Below, piece by piece: positions 8,430 through 16,536 of a stretch of 35,402 nt of DNA (position 1 is the stretch's first letter; each line of letters opens with the position of its first letter). Below the pieces are notes generated by a model. It saw only the letters and a list, made by a program, of their open reading frames with translations. It did no database searches and had not been told where the DNA came from. The DNA is from an uncultured Clostridium sp. (GTDB taxonomy: Bacteria; Bacillota; Clostridia; Clostridiales; Clostridiaceae). Location: positions 1-35,402 of the forward strand of contig NZ_CALEVF010000048.1 of NCBI RefSeq assembly GCF_937920395.1, read 5' to 3'. Made by a program: the position numbers and the translations under genes.

Positions 8430-8470
8430 GCAACAATTAGTTAAATAACTTTTCAAATGCATATTATAGT

Positions 8471-8498
8471 GTTAAATCATCTCCTTTGGAGCTGTAAT
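8471..8498 (+). repeat. Dispersed intergenic motif, copy 1 (TCATCTCCTTTGGAGCTG)
   Basis: GTTAAATCATCTCCTTTGGA plus GCTGTAAT closely matches 34485-34511 (GTTAAGTCATCTCCTTTGGA plus GCTGCAA). The core CTCCTTTGGAG is nearly self-complementary. A related hairpin lies at 11822-11856. It sits in the 373-bp corA-mntP gap, which otherwise holds the two divergent promoters and an AT-rich inverted repeat (TAATATTAAC 8495-8504 / GTTAATATTA 8538-8547). Confidence 0.6.
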
Positions 8499-8613
8499 AT
8501 TAACGATTTCAAAAGGAGAGTTATATTTTCACTGAAGTTAATATTTACTAGGGTATATAACTCCAATTTATAGAAATGGGCGACTAATATTTTTAAATGT
8601 CGTTAAATCTTAG

Positions 8614-8642
8614 TTGACAAGAAAGCCTGAATAATTGATAAT
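8614..8642 (+). promoter_or_regulatory. Promoter of mntP-like gene
   Basis: TTGACA (8614-8619), 17-nt spacer, GATAAT (8637-8642): a near-consensus housekeeping promoter. It implies a ~105-nt leader to the start codon. The leader includes an 11-bp tandem duplication (ATTAAGAGTAT at 8700-8710 and 8711-8721). I do not see a yybP-ykoY manganese riboswitch. Confidence 0.8.
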
Positions 8643-8757
8643 GGTATATGGAAAGTTATACACAGAAATTAATGAAAATATAATGATATAAAATCGTAAA
8701 TTAAGAGTATATTAAGAGTATATTAAATCATTACCGAAGGGGGTGGGAAAGCTGGAT

Positions 8758-9300
8758 ATGTACTCATTATTTATGATTGCTTTAGCGCTATCTTTAGATG
8801 CATTTGGAGTAGCTTTATGTATAGGCTTAAACAATCAAACTAAATTTTCAAATAAGGTAGGCTTTACGATTTCTTTTGCGGTATTCCAATTTTTATTATC
8901 GTATATTGGAGCGTATGCAGGGTTCCTTTTTAATACATACGTAGCTGCAATGCCAACTATAATTGGCGGTATAATTATAGCCTTAGTTGGAGTTATTATG
9001 ATTAAAGAAGGAATTACTAATCAAGGTAAATGTCCACTACTTAAACCTAAGATGTATTTTATTTTAGGCATATCTGTAAGTATAGATGCCATGGTGATAG
9101 GATTTACAGTATTAAATAATATAACAAAGGTTATATTATTAGAAGATACATTAATCATTGGAGCAGTGACTTTTATAATGGTAATATTGGCCTTTATAGT
9201 TTCTAAATATCTAAAAAAGATTGATATTATAGGGAAATATGCAGACTATATTGGAGGAATAATCTTGGTGTTTTTTGGACTGAAAATGATGTTTTTTTAA
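8758..9300 (+). CDS. MntP-like manganese efflux pump
   Basis: Six-helix membrane protein of the MntP/YtaF type, probably exporting Mn2+. It has two similar halves, each starting with the hallmark (A/S)xS(L/I)DA segment: [16 protein letters not shown] near the N-terminus and [15 protein letters not shown] near residue 105. The Asp in each repeat is important in MntP. Length 180 aa fits the family (about 180-190). The frame can start at GTG 8743, but that codon is buried in the GAAGGGGG ribosome binding site. ATG 8758 has better spacing and starts [16 protein letters not shown]. It has its own TTGACA/GATAAT promoter and ends right before a short repeated motif at 9302-9317. YtaF, a sporulation relative, cannot be fully excluded. 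Confidence 0.8.
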   Translation: MYSLFMIALALSLDAFGVALCIGLNNQTKFSNKVGFTISFAVFQFLLSYIGAYAGFLFNTYVAAMPTIIGGIIIALVGVIMIKEGITNQGKCPLLKPKMYFILGISVSIDAMVIGFTVLNNITKVILLEDTLIIGAVTFIMVILAFIVSKYLKKIDIIGKYADYIGGIILVFFGLKMMFF

Positions 9301-9301
9301 T

Positions 9302-9317
9302 GACATTTCAGAATGAA
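9302..9317 (-). repeat. Short dispersed palindromic motif, copy 1
   Basis: GACATTTCAGAATGAA is the exact reverse complement of 31288-31303, and 13 nt of it recur at 33401-33413. The core ATTTCA-GAA-TGAAT is a small palindrome. The rest of the 9301-9464 gap shows only the pepD ribosome binding region and a weak CTCC/GGAG hairpin near 9428-9438. Confidence 0.45.
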
Positions 9318-9464
9318 TGGTTCATCGTTATATAAGAGGAAATTAATTGCATTAGTAAAATAAAATTTAAGTAAAAATATAAATTCCTTCTATGGAGTTA
9401 TTAACATTCAGCTCTGAAAGAGATGCGCTCCCCAGGAGGGTATTAAGAAGAAAGGATGATAAAT

Positions 9465-10925
9465 ATGTTAGAAAAATTAAAAGATTTAAATTCATTTAAA
9501 GCATTTAAATATTTCAAGGAGATGAACCAGGTTCCAAGAGGTTCTGGAAATGAAAAAGGAGTAAGTGACTTTTTAGTAAACTTTGCAAAAGAACACAATT
9601 TGAAAGTTACTCAGGATGCTTCATTAAATATAATAATTAAGAAACCGGGAACCAAAGGGTACGAAAATGCTCCAAAGATAATAATTCAAGGTCATATGGA
9701 TATGGTATGTGAAAAAGAGCTCCATTCAAAACATGATTTTTTAAAGGATCCTATCGAGTTTATTGTAGAAGGTGATAATTTACACGCAAATGGTACTACA
9801 CTAGGAGCTGATGATGGTATTGCGGTAGCAATGAGTCTTGCAGTGCTTGATTCTACAGATATACCTCATCCACCAATTGAGCTATTAGTAACAACTGGTG
9901 AAGAAGTAGGTATGGTTGGAGCAGAAGCGTTAGACCCTAAGGATTTAGAAGGAAGAGTACTTATTAATATAGATTCAGAAGAAGAAGGAAAACTTTTAGT
10001 AAGTTGCGCCGGCGGAGTAAGAGAAAAAATAAAACTTCCTATAATTTGGGAAGAGTCTGATAAAAGTTTTGTAACTTGTCTTATAAAGTTAAGAGATTTA
10101 AAAGGCGGTCACTCTGGAATGGAAATAGATAAAGAAAGAGGCAACGCTAACAAAATCATGGGACGGTTTTTAATAAATTTAAAATCAGCTATAGATTTTA
10201 AAATAAATTCTATTAGTGGAGGAGCTAAAAATAACGCGATCCCAAGAAGTGCTGATGCTGTTATATTATTTAGAGAAGATGACCAAACAATAGTTAAAGA
10301 GAAATTAGCTTTGTGGAATTCTATATTTAAAAATGAATTAAATACTATTGATCCAGATGTTAATTTATCTATTGAGATATTAGAAAATAATTCACGTAAA
10401 ATATTTTCCGAGGAGACTGCTACAAAAGCACTTCAAGTACTTTTCTTAATTCCCAATGGAGTTAAAAGCATGAGCCAGGATATAAAAGGTTTAGTACAAA
10501 GTTCAACAAATATAGGAGTACTTACAACCGAGGATAATTATATAGTATTTGATTCTGCAATAAGAAGCTCGGTTCCATCTTTAAAGAAATTAATATGTGA
10601 TGAAACCATAGTGCTTGCAGAAATGGTGGGAGCAACTATAGAATTTAAATCTGATTATCCAGAGTGGCAATATGATACTAATTCTAAAATAAAAACGGTA
10701 TTTGAAAATGTTTATAAGGATTTATTTGGTAAAAATCCAGAAATAGCAGCTATACATGCAGGGCTAGAGTGTGGATTATTCAGTAAAAAGTTTGATGGTA
10801 ATATTGATCAAATATCTTTTGGACCTAATATGTATGATGTGCACACTTCCAAGGAACACCTAAGTATCTCATCAACAGATAGAATGTGGAATTACTTGTT
10901 AGCAGTATTAAAAGAAATAAAATAA
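9465..10925 (+). CDS. pepD: Aminoacyl-histidine dipeptidase (peptidase D, M20 family)
   Basis: Zinc metallopeptidase that cleaves Xaa-His dipeptides (carnosine-like) and other dipeptides; cytoplasmic. 486 aa, matching PepD. Metal ligands and catalytic residues of the M20/PepD family are visible: GHMDMVCEK (His, Asp), GADDGIAVAM (bridging Asp), TTGEEVGMVGA (Glu-Glu), NIDSEEEG (Asp), and the C-terminal HAGLECGLF and VHTSKEHLSI (His). A lid domain with GGHSGMEIDKERGNA lies between. The frame also offers ATG 9456, but AGAAAGGA ends right there, so ATG 9465 (8-nt spacing) is preferred. It is followed after 18 nt by the Fur-family gene, with which it is probably co-transcribed. Confidence 0.92.
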   Translation: MLEKLKDLNSFKAFKYFKEMNQVPRGSGNEKGVSDFLVNFAKEHNLKVTQDASLNIIIKKPGTKGYENAPKIIIQGHMDMVCEKELHSKHDFLKDPIEFIVEGDNLHANGTTLGADDGIAVAMSLAVLDSTDIPHPPIELLVTTGEEVGMVGAEALDPKDLEGRVLINIDSEEEGKLLVSCAGGVREKIKLPIIWEESDKSFVTCLIKLRDLKGGHSGMEIDKERGNANKIMGRFLINLKSAIDFKINSISGGAKNNAIPRSADAVILFREDDQTIVKEKLALWNSIFKNELNTIDPDVNLSIEILENNSRKIFSEETATKALQVLFLIPNGVKSMSQDIKGLVQSSTNIGVLTTEDNYIVFDSAIRSSVPSLKKLICDETIVLAEMVGATIEFKSDYPEWQYDTNSKIKTVFENVYKDLFGKNPEIAAIHAGLECGLFSKKFDGNIDQISFGPNMYDVHTSKEHLSISSTDRMWNYLLAVLKEIK

Positions 10926-10943
10926 TGTAGTAAGGTGATGTAG

Positions 10944-11351
10944 ATGAATGTTATTTCATACTTAAAAGATAATAATATTAGGGTTACTAAAGCAAGAAAA
11001 AGTATACTTGAAATAATACTCTTTAGTAGTGATGCTATAAACGCAAATCTTATTTATGAGTTACTAAAAAAAGAAGATATTAAAATAGATTTATCAACGG
11101 TTTATAGAACCTTAGATTTGCTAGAGAGTAAAAAGATTGTTAATAAATTTGATTTGGGAAACAATATGTATAACTATATTATAAATAATAATTCACATAA
11201 ACATATAATTGAGTGTGATTTATGTCATAAAAAAATGGTTATAGATTGTCCTATACCTCAAATAGAAGAGCAAATAAAGGCTAAGACAGGAATAACACTT
11301 ACAGAAAGTCATGTTTATTTAAAAGGTATTTGTAAGGACTGCAAAAAATAA
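10944..11351 (+). CDS. Fur family transcriptional regulator
   Basis: 135-aa metal-dependent repressor. The N-terminal winged helix (residues ~1-80) contains RVTKARKSILEII and the recognition helix DLSTVYRTLDLL. The C-terminal dimer domain carries the His-rich metal sensor (NNSHKHIIECDLCHKK) and two Cys pairs, CDLC and CKDC, forming the structural zinc site. Sequence alone does not separate Fur, Zur and PerR; a peroxide or zinc role is equally possible. It begins 18 nt after pepD and is followed 6 nt later by the small 11367 gene (ribosome binding site), so the three likely form one operon. No Fur box was recognised nearby. Confidence 0.9.
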   Translation: MNVISYLKDNNIRVTKARKSILEIILFSSDAINANLIYELLKKEDIKIDLSTVYRTLDLLESKKIVNKFDLGNNMYNYIINNNSHKHIIECDLCHKKMVIDCPIPQIEEQIKAKTGITLTESHVYLKGICKDCKK

Positions 11352-11366
11352 GAGAGGGTGGGTTTT

Positions 11367-11765
11367 ATGCAATTTTCTTCATTGGTATTAATGGAAGTGG
11401 ATAAAGAAACTAAGAAATTTGTTCGTGAGATTGGGAGTTATGAAACATCCCAGGGTGCGGAGTATGTAACAAAATTAAACTACTTTGGAGATTTAATTAA
11501 TTTAACTTTTGATACACATGTGGATGTGGAAGAATGGCAATTCTCAGCAATATATGATTATTTTAACGAAGATGTATTTAGAGCTAAAGGATATATTATT
11601 GAGCCTATTGATGACGAGTATAATCCAACATGGCTAGTTAAGTTCAAATATTCTGACGAGCACATGGTTGTACGTGAATCATTAATTGAAGTATGCGAGT
11701 TAATAAAACAAGAATTTAAGGAAGTTTTTATAAAAATCAAAGGAAAAGAAGAAGAATACAAATAG
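11367..11765 (+). CDS. Small conserved hypothetical protein (DUF6762-like)
   Basis: 132 aa, soluble, acidic, no membrane segment. It starts MQFSSLVLMEVDKETKKFVR and has alternating beta/alpha character, with a Trp-rich centre (VDVEEWQFSAIYDYF) and a charged C-terminal tail. I think it matches a family found widely in clostridia (possibly DUF6762) but I am not certain. Start chosen at ATG 11367 with GAGAGGGTGG upstream; GTG 11358 lies inside that ribosome binding site. It is 15 nt downstream of the Fur-family gene, so co-transcription and perhaps metal-linked expression are likely. No function assigned. Confidence 0.7.
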   Translation: MQFSSLVLMEVDKETKKFVREIGSYETSQGAEYVTKLNYFGDLINLTFDTHVDVEEWQFSAIYDYFNEDVFRAKGYIIEPIDDEYNPTWLVKFKYSDEHMVVRESLIEVCELIKQEFKEVFIKIKGKEEEYK

Positions 11766-11821
11766 AGTCATCTACGCAAGAAATGACTCGCCAGAATAAC
11801 TTAGATACTTAAGCTGAAAAC

Positions 11822-11856
11822 TTAATTAATCATCTTCTTTGGAGATGATTAATTAA
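11822..11856 (+). repeat. 14-bp hairpin before HD-GYP gene
   Basis: Perfect stem TTAATTAATCATCT (11822-11835) / AGATGATTAATTAA (11843-11856), 7-nt loop. No T-run follows, so it is a poor terminator. It ends 18 nt before the start codon and shares the ATCATCT-YCTTTGGAG core with 8471 and 34485. Confidence 0.6.
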
Positions 11857-11874
11857 AGATAATTAGAGGTGAAC

Positions 11875-12933
11875 ATGAGACTTGAGTTTATTAATAGGGT
11901 AGAGGTAAACGAAATATTAGGTAAAAACATAGTAACCAATGATGGCAGTGTGCTTTTAAGATCTGGAGTTAAATTGACAAAGAAATATATTTTTAAACTT
12001 AGAGAGTTAGGCGTTTTTTATATTTATGTAGAAGATTCAAGATTAGAAGAAGTATCAATAGAAGATGAGAGATTAAGTAGGTTAAAAGAATTAACCATGA
12101 AAAATATGTCTACCATAATGAAAAATGTAACTGATGGAGATGCATTAGGGACTAAAAACTCATTATCGGTTGTGGAAGACTTAGTTAATTATATTATTGA
12201 GATGGGTGATGTTAATAAGAGTTTGTATGATATTCAAACCTTTGATAACTATACTTATCTTCATTCTATTGATACTGGAATTATGGCTATTTTTCTTGGT
12301 ATTTCAATGAAGCTTACGGAAAGCGAATTAAAAGAGTTAAGCATTGGTGCAATACTGCATGATATTGGCAAGACTAAAATAAACAAAAACATTATAACGA
12401 AACCTGGTAAACTAACAAGTGAAGAATTTGAAGAAATAAAAAACCATCCTATATATGGAAAACAAATTTTAGAGAAAAATTTTAATATGTCAAATAGGGT
12501 GTTAAAAGCAGTTGAACATCACCATGAGAGGGTTGATGGTAATGGGTATCCTTATGGTCTTACTAAAAATCAAATTTCTAAATTTGCAAAGATAATTGGT
12601 ATTTGTGATGTTTATGATTCTGTAAGTAACGATAGATGTTATAGAAAAAAATTTAATCCTAGTGATGCTTATGAGTTGATACTCGCAGGTGCTGGAAATG
12701 CATTTGATGAGGAAGTGGTAAAAGATTTTAAAAAGACATTTTCAGTGTTTCCATTAGGAGTTTGTTTGAAATTATCAAATGGTGTTGAAGGATATGTTAT
12801 TAAACAAAATAGAAACTTTCCGGATAGGCCTATAATAAGAGTGTTATATGAGAGTGAGACACGGCTGCCTATTAAGTTTTATGAAATAGATTTGCTTAAA
12901 CATCATAATGTTATAGTGGAATCAATAATGTGA
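11875..12933 (+). CDS. HD-GYP domain phosphodiesterase (c-di-GMP)
   Basis: 352 aa. The HD-GYP domain hydrolyses cyclic di-GMP (to pGpG/GMP). Visible hallmarks are His130 (YLHSIDTG), HDIGKTKIN at 162-170 (the HD pair), HPIYG at 191-195, and HHERVDGNGYP at 216-226, the complete GYP signature. The N-terminal ~70 residues resemble the DUF3391-like sensor arm common in such proteins. The C-terminal ~80 residues form a beta-rich extension (LKLSNGVEGYVIKQN). It has no membrane segment, so is cytosolic. ATG 11875 is preferred over GTG 11869, which overlaps the AGAGG ribosome binding site. The rhomboid gene follows at 27 nt in the same direction. A 14-bp hairpin sits just upstream and could affect translation. 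Confidence 0.9.
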   Translation: MRLEFINRVEVNEILGKNIVTNDGSVLLRSGVKLTKKYIFKLRELGVFYIYVEDSRLEEVSIEDERLSRLKELTMKNMSTIMKNVTDGDALGTKNSLSVVEDLVNYIIEMGDVNKSLYDIQTFDNYTYLHSIDTGIMAIFLGISMKLTESELKELSIGAILHDIGKTKINKNIITKPGKLTSEEFEEIKNHPIYGKQILEKNFNMSNRVLKAVEHHHERVDGNGYPYGLTKNQISKFAKIIGICDVYDSVSNDRCYRKKFNPSDAYELILAGAGNAFDEEVVKDFKKTFSVFPLGVCLKLSNGVEGYVIKQNRNFPDRPIIRVLYESETRLPIKFYEIDLLKHHNVIVESIM

Positions 12934-12960
12934 AAATATCTATTTGATTAGGAGAATAAT

Positions 12961-13962
12961 ATGTTAGAAAAAAATATAAAAATCATTATAAATGGTCTGA
13001 CTCAGAATCTAGGATATTTATTAGAAGATATAAAAAGTAAAAATAATAGTTCAGAGCTATGGACAGTGAGTAAGAATATAAGTGGTAGAGATTACCGAAT
13101 AATATTTATTACTCCTAAAAGCATAAATCAATTAATAGAGTATGATATTCCAGCAGATAAAAACAATATATATATATTGTTGTCTGAGGGAGAATTAAGT
13201 AGCGATGAATCTGGTAAAGTCCTTTCTACAAATAATTTATTGCAAAAACCATTAATAAGGGTTAATGTATCAGAAAAAAGAGTTAATTATTCTCAAAATG
13301 TAAAGTTAGAGGTAGTGAATGACTTAGTTTCAATTATGAATAATAACAATTTAAGTAGCAGGTCTAAAAAAATGAATGTACAAGATAAACCTTGGATTAC
13401 CATAATAATTATAGCTATAAATATTATAATGTATGGTATTACAGCATACCTGAGTGTTATATCAAATGGTAGTATTTTAAATAGCGATACTAATGTTCTA
13501 GTTTTACTTGGTGCTAAGGTTAATGATTTAATAAATCAAGGTCAGTATTATAGGCTTGTGACTTGTATGTTTTTACATGGAGGGATTGTGCATGTAGCGG
13601 TTAATATGTATTCGCTTTATGCTATAGGACCCATGGTTGAAAGTGTTTATGGAAAAATAAAATATTTAGCTATTTATTTTATTTCTGGGATATGCGCATC
13701 TTTATTTAGTTATGTATTTTCAACAAGTATTTCAATTGGTGCTTCTGGTGCAATTTTTGGATTACTCGGAGCGGTGCTTATTTTTGCGATTACATCTAAA
13801 GGAAAGACTGGAAGTGCGTTTATAAAAAGCATTTTATCTGTTATCTTTATAAATATATTTATAGGGGCTACGATGCCAGGTATTGATAATTTTGCTCACT
13901 TAGGTGGACTTTTTGGAGGCATGCTTGTAGCATTTCTAGTTAATTATAGAACTAAAGAGTAA
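12961..13962 (+). CDS. Rhomboid family intramembrane serine protease
   Basis: 333 aa. Cleaves transmembrane substrates inside the membrane. Catalytic dyad Ser262 in GASGAIFG and His313 in FAHLGG are intact. H211-x3-N215 (HVAVN), the oxyanion-hole pair, is also present. Around six or seven transmembrane helices span residues ~145-330. The first ~140 residues are a soluble domain with a weakly conserved alpha/beta look, similar in placement to the N-terminal part of GluP/YqgP of Bacillus but without the TPR region. GGAG ribosome binding site 5 nt upstream; 27 nt after the HD-GYP gene, so probably one operon. The large palindrome at 14007 follows the stop. Substrates unknown. Confidence 0.9.
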   Translation: MLEKNIKIIINGLTQNLGYLLEDIKSKNNSSELWTVSKNISGRDYRIIFITPKSINQLIEYDIPADKNNIYILLSEGELSSDESGKVLSTNNLLQKPLIRVNVSEKRVNYSQNVKLEVVNDLVSIMNNNNLSSRSKKMNVQDKPWITIIIIAINIIMYGITAYLSVISNGSILNSDTNVLVLLGAKVNDLINQGQYYRLVTCMFLHGGIVHVAVNMYSLYAIGPMVESVYGKIKYLAIYFISGICASLFSYVFSTSISIGASGAIFGLLGAVLIFAITSKGKTGSAFIKSILSVIFINIFIGATMPGIDNFAHLGGLFGGMLVAFLVNYRTKE

Positions 13963-14006
13963 CAACAGTGTTATCACTCAGACATTGCAAATAAAAAAGG
14001 CATCCT

Positions 14007-14239
14007 ATGAATTTCTCCTGCGTGACTCTAAATAAGAGGTTGAAACATGAAATTCCATTAAGAAATTCTAATCTTTTGCAGATATAAAATTCTCTAACGC
14101 TCTCATTCAGCTTACAGCTGGTTCGCTAGACTGCCTATAGCAGTCTCACGAGAATTTTATATTTGCAAAAGAAGAATTTTAAATGGAATTTCAATTGTTT
14201 CTGTCCTTCTTATTTAGAGTCACTTCCGGAAAAATTCAT
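14007..14239. repeat. Long palindromic repeat element, copy A
   Basis: A 233-bp imperfect palindrome. Left arm 14007-14094, right arm 14150-14239; parts pair perfectly, e.g. TGACTCTAAATAAGA with TCTTATTTAGAGTCA, and ATATAAAATTCTC with GAGAATTTTATAT. The centre has two hairpins: CAGCT-TAC-AGCTG (14108-14120) and AGACTGC-CTATA-GCAGTCT (14128-14146), separated by GTTCGCT. A second copy is at 22804-23034. The central hairpins differ in sequence but pair in both. No transposase, no clear target duplication. It occupies most of the 442-bp gap between convergent rhomboid and ftsH genes. Confidence 0.85.
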
Positions 14240-14274
14240 ACCAGTATTATTGCAGTTTTCTTATATATGAGGGG

Positions 14275-14385
14275 GCTAACAATTAATAATTGTTAGCGAC
14301 CCAGAGATATACAAAGAGGTAAATCTCCTTCTGAAGCTCTTAGCGAGTCTCTAATAGATCTGTGCAGCGATCCAGAAGATGATTT
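14275..14385. repeat. Secondary inverted repeats downstream of ftsH
   Basis: GCTAACAATT (14275-14284) pairs perfectly with AATTGTTAGC (14288-14297). Further on, AAATCTCCTTCTG (14311-14323) and the minus-strand AAATCATCTTCTG (14385-14373) are near mirror copies, making a ~75-bp imperfect palindrome. No T-run, so its role as ftsH terminator is doubtful. Confidence 0.45.
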
Positions 14386-14404
14386 ATGTTATTATATGGA
14401 TGCT

Positions 14405-16177
14405 TTAATCTTTAATAGTATCTTCAATTTTAACAGTATCACCTATGATACTAATTAAATCTTCATGATTTATAGTTTCTTTTTTTATTAATAAGCTAGT
14501 AATGTTTTTTAAAGATTCTTTTTCATTTGTTAATATGGTTATAACTTCATCATATAACTGCGAAATTAAATTTTTACATTCTGAGAATACATCGTCTTGA
14601 TTTGTAAAACCTGATTCTTTTAATTTGGCCATAGTAAGTAATCCTAAAGACTCACCCATTCCATATTCTGTTATCATGTTTGTTATAAGCTCAGTACTTC
14701 TTTGCAGGTCGCTATATGCACCAGTGGTTACATGATCTATACCAAAAATAATCTCTTCAGCAGCTCTGCCACCCAGGAGTACCATTATTTTTTTCTTTAT
14801 ATAGTCTTTGTTTTGATATAGTTTATCTTCTGGAATACTTAAGGTATAACCCCCTGCACCTTTGGTGGTTGGAATTATAGTTACTTTAGAAACCTTATCA
14901 TTTGGTAACATTTTAAGTGAAATTAGAGCATGTCCAGCTTCGTGAAAAGCAGTGATTTTTCTATCATCCTCTTTAATATAATCTCTATCAACTTTTTCAT
15001 AACCAGCAAGCATTATTGAATAAGCTTTATCTAAATGTTCGTTTTCAATAAATGTCGAATTGTCTTTACAAGCAATAATAGCAGCTTCATTAGCTAAATT
15101 TTCTAGCTTTGCACCTGAAAAAGATGTAGTTTTATGTGCCCATTCAGAGTAGTCTATATCCTTAATCGGTTTGTTTTTAAGGTGAAGTCTCAAAATCTTT
15201 TCTCTTGCAGATACATCAGGAAGTGTTACTTCAATATGTCTATCAAAACGACCTGGACGAAGTAGTGCAGCGTCAAGCATATCAAGTCGATTAGTTGCTG
15301 CAATTATAATTATGCCTTCTGACTCATTAAAACCAGACATTTCAGTTAGTAGAGCATTAAGTGTCTGATCTTTCTCGTCCGATCCTCCACCAGTTCCGTT
15401 ATCTCTTTTCTTGCCTATAGCATCAATTTCATCAATAAAGATAACTGCTCTTCCATGACTTCTTGCTTTTTTAAATAAACTTCTAATTCTTCCAGCACCT
15501 ACCCCTACATATATTTGAACAAAATCAGAACCAGATACTGCATAGAAAGGTACATTTGCCTCGCCTGCTACTGCTTTTGCAAGAAGTGTTTTACCTGTAC
15601 CTGGATCTCCGTATAAAATTACGCCTTTTGGCATTCGAGCTCCATAAGCAGAATATTTCTCTGGGTTTTTAAGAAAATCAACTATATCTTGTACACTATC
15701 TTTAGCCTCTTCATTACCAGCTACATTTTCAAAGTTAAAACCAATATCCGAAACTGCGGTAACATCAAGATTAGTTGCAGAGAACATACCTTTTGTTTTT
15801 CTTTTTGCAGGTTTAAAGCACATGCAACCAAGTACTATTAGAGAAATTATAAAACCGGATATTGATGCTATTTCTCCGGGACTGGTTAAAGCTTGCTCGG
15901 AAACGTTTATACCATCTTTTAACAATCCTTCTTTGAAATTATTAGTTCTTGGATTATCAGTTTCGTAAATAATTCCATTTTTAAGCTTAACTTGAATTTT
16001 AGGCGAGGTTGTTACGTATACAGTGGAAATAGTATTATGAGCTACATCTTTAAGAAAATTAGTATATAGTTTATTTGAAGATACTTTAAAGGTATTACTT
16101 ACAAAAATGAGAAATACTAATGACAAAACTGCAGTAATAACAGGAAGTAAAATATACTTATTTTTAATTTTATTCAT
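14405..16177 (-). CDS. ftsH: FtsH-type ATP-dependent zinc metalloprotease
   Basis: Membrane-anchored AAA+ protease that degrades membrane and short-lived proteins. 590 aa; two N-terminal transmembrane helices (~7-28 and ~105-122) frame a ~75-residue extracellular domain. AAA module: Walker A GDPGTGKT (190-197), Walker B VIFIDEID (245-252), [21 protein letters not shown] (295-312). Peptidase: HEAGH (412-416) with Asp490 as third zinc ligand. Oddities: Walker A has Asp where FtsH normally has Pro (GPPGTGKT), and the pore segment reads IYVGVGAGR, with Tyr for the usual Phe. It is not next to hpt/tilS as the housekeeping ftsH usually is, so I infer a second, specialised paralogue. The ATG has no ribosome binding site; a leader ORF ends 1 nt upstream. 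Confidence 0.88.
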   Translation of the reverse strand: MNKIKNKYILLPVITAVLSLVFLIFVSNTFKVSSNKLYTNFLKDVAHNTISTVYVTTSPKIQVKLKNGIIYETDNPRTNNFKEGLLKDGINVSEQALTSPGEIASISGFIISLIVLGCMCFKPAKRKTKGMFSATNLDVTAVSDIGFNFENVAGNEEAKDSVQDIVDFLKNPEKYSAYGARMPKGVILYGDPGTGKTLLAKAVAGEANVPFYAVSGSDFVQIYVGVGAGRIRSLFKKARSHGRAVIFIDEIDAIGKKRDNGTGGGSDEKDQTLNALLTEMSGFNESEGIIIIAATNRLDMLDAALLRPGRFDRHIEVTLPDVSAREKILRLHLKNKPIKDIDYSEWAHKTTSFSGAKLENLANEAAIIACKDNSTFIENEHLDKAYSIMLAGYEKVDRDYIKEDDRKITAFHEAGHALISLKMLPNDKVSKVTIIPTTKGAGGYTLSIPEDKLYQNKDYIKKKIMVLLGGRAAEEIIFGIDHVTTGAYSDLQRSTELITNMITEYGMGESLGLLTMAKLKESGFTNQDDVFSECKNLISQLYDEVITILTNEKESLKNITSLLIKKETINHEDLISIIGDTVKIEDTIKD

Positions 16178-16178
16178 A

Positions 16179-16232
16179 TTATCGAAGCAAGGGGTCCATT
16201 ATACTTTCAATTACTTTTGGAACCCGCCTCAT
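16179..16232 (-). CDS. 17-codon leader ORF upstream of ftsH
   Basis: On the minus strand an ATG at 16232 is preceded by GAAAGGATGGTGA, a good ribosome binding site (AAGGA, 6-nt spacing). It encodes MRRVPKVIESIMDPLLR and stops (TAA) one base before the ftsH ATG at 16177. The ftsH start itself has no Shine-Dalgarno sequence, so ribosomes finishing this ORF probably re-initiate on ftsH (translational coupling). It could be a regulatory leader peptide or the remnant of an upstream gene. Too short to identify by homology; existence rests on start context and the tight junction. Confidence 0.6.
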   Translation of the reverse strand: MRRVPKVIESIMDPLLR

Positions 16233-16299
16233 TCACCATCCTTTCGTGTATATCAAATTTGTTTTTATACCAATAGTTCTTTTATTTTAACTTGCTAAA

Positions 16300-16536
16300 T
16301 GAGAACAATATGTCGAATTACGTTTTAAAATATTAACTTATAAGGGCTATTATAATATTATTCTAAGGCCTTGTCCATCGAACCTAATAGATTATGGAAA
16401 TGTAAATATTGTAAAAAGTTAATTATTAATTTTATCATTTATTGTATACTTTATTTATGATAGAATTAGAGGGGTAATCCATAATATCTACAGGCTTAAA
16501 TTATGAAGCAGCTTTTAAAAAGGAGAACATTAAAGA
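16300..16536. other. Non-coding gap between ftsH leader and RNase H gene
   Basis: AT-rich divergent intergenic region. It should contain both promoters, but neither has a clear consensus pair. A TTGTAT-like hexamer lies near 16443 ahead of the rightward gene, and AAAAAGGAG before 16537 is its ribosome binding site. No structured RNA recognised. Confidence 0.4.

Noticed and set aside
8370..8462. 31-residue N-terminal extension of CorA
   Set aside because: The TTGTAT/TATAAT promoter and AGGAGGTG lie downstream of that start, so it would not be transcribed or translated.
8656..8664. TTATACACA, a DnaA-box word
   Set aside because: A single box without a cluster or DNA unwinding element. The same holds for TGTGGATAA at 35380-35388; no origin is claimed.
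8640..8757. Possible yybP-ykoY manganese riboswitch before the mntP-like gene
   Set aside because: I looked for the conserved GC-rich loops and found none; the leader is short and AT-rich.
14108..14146. GTTCGCT in the palindrome centre as a tRNA T-loop
   Set aside because: No acceptor, D or anticodon arms fit; the helices are those of the element itself.
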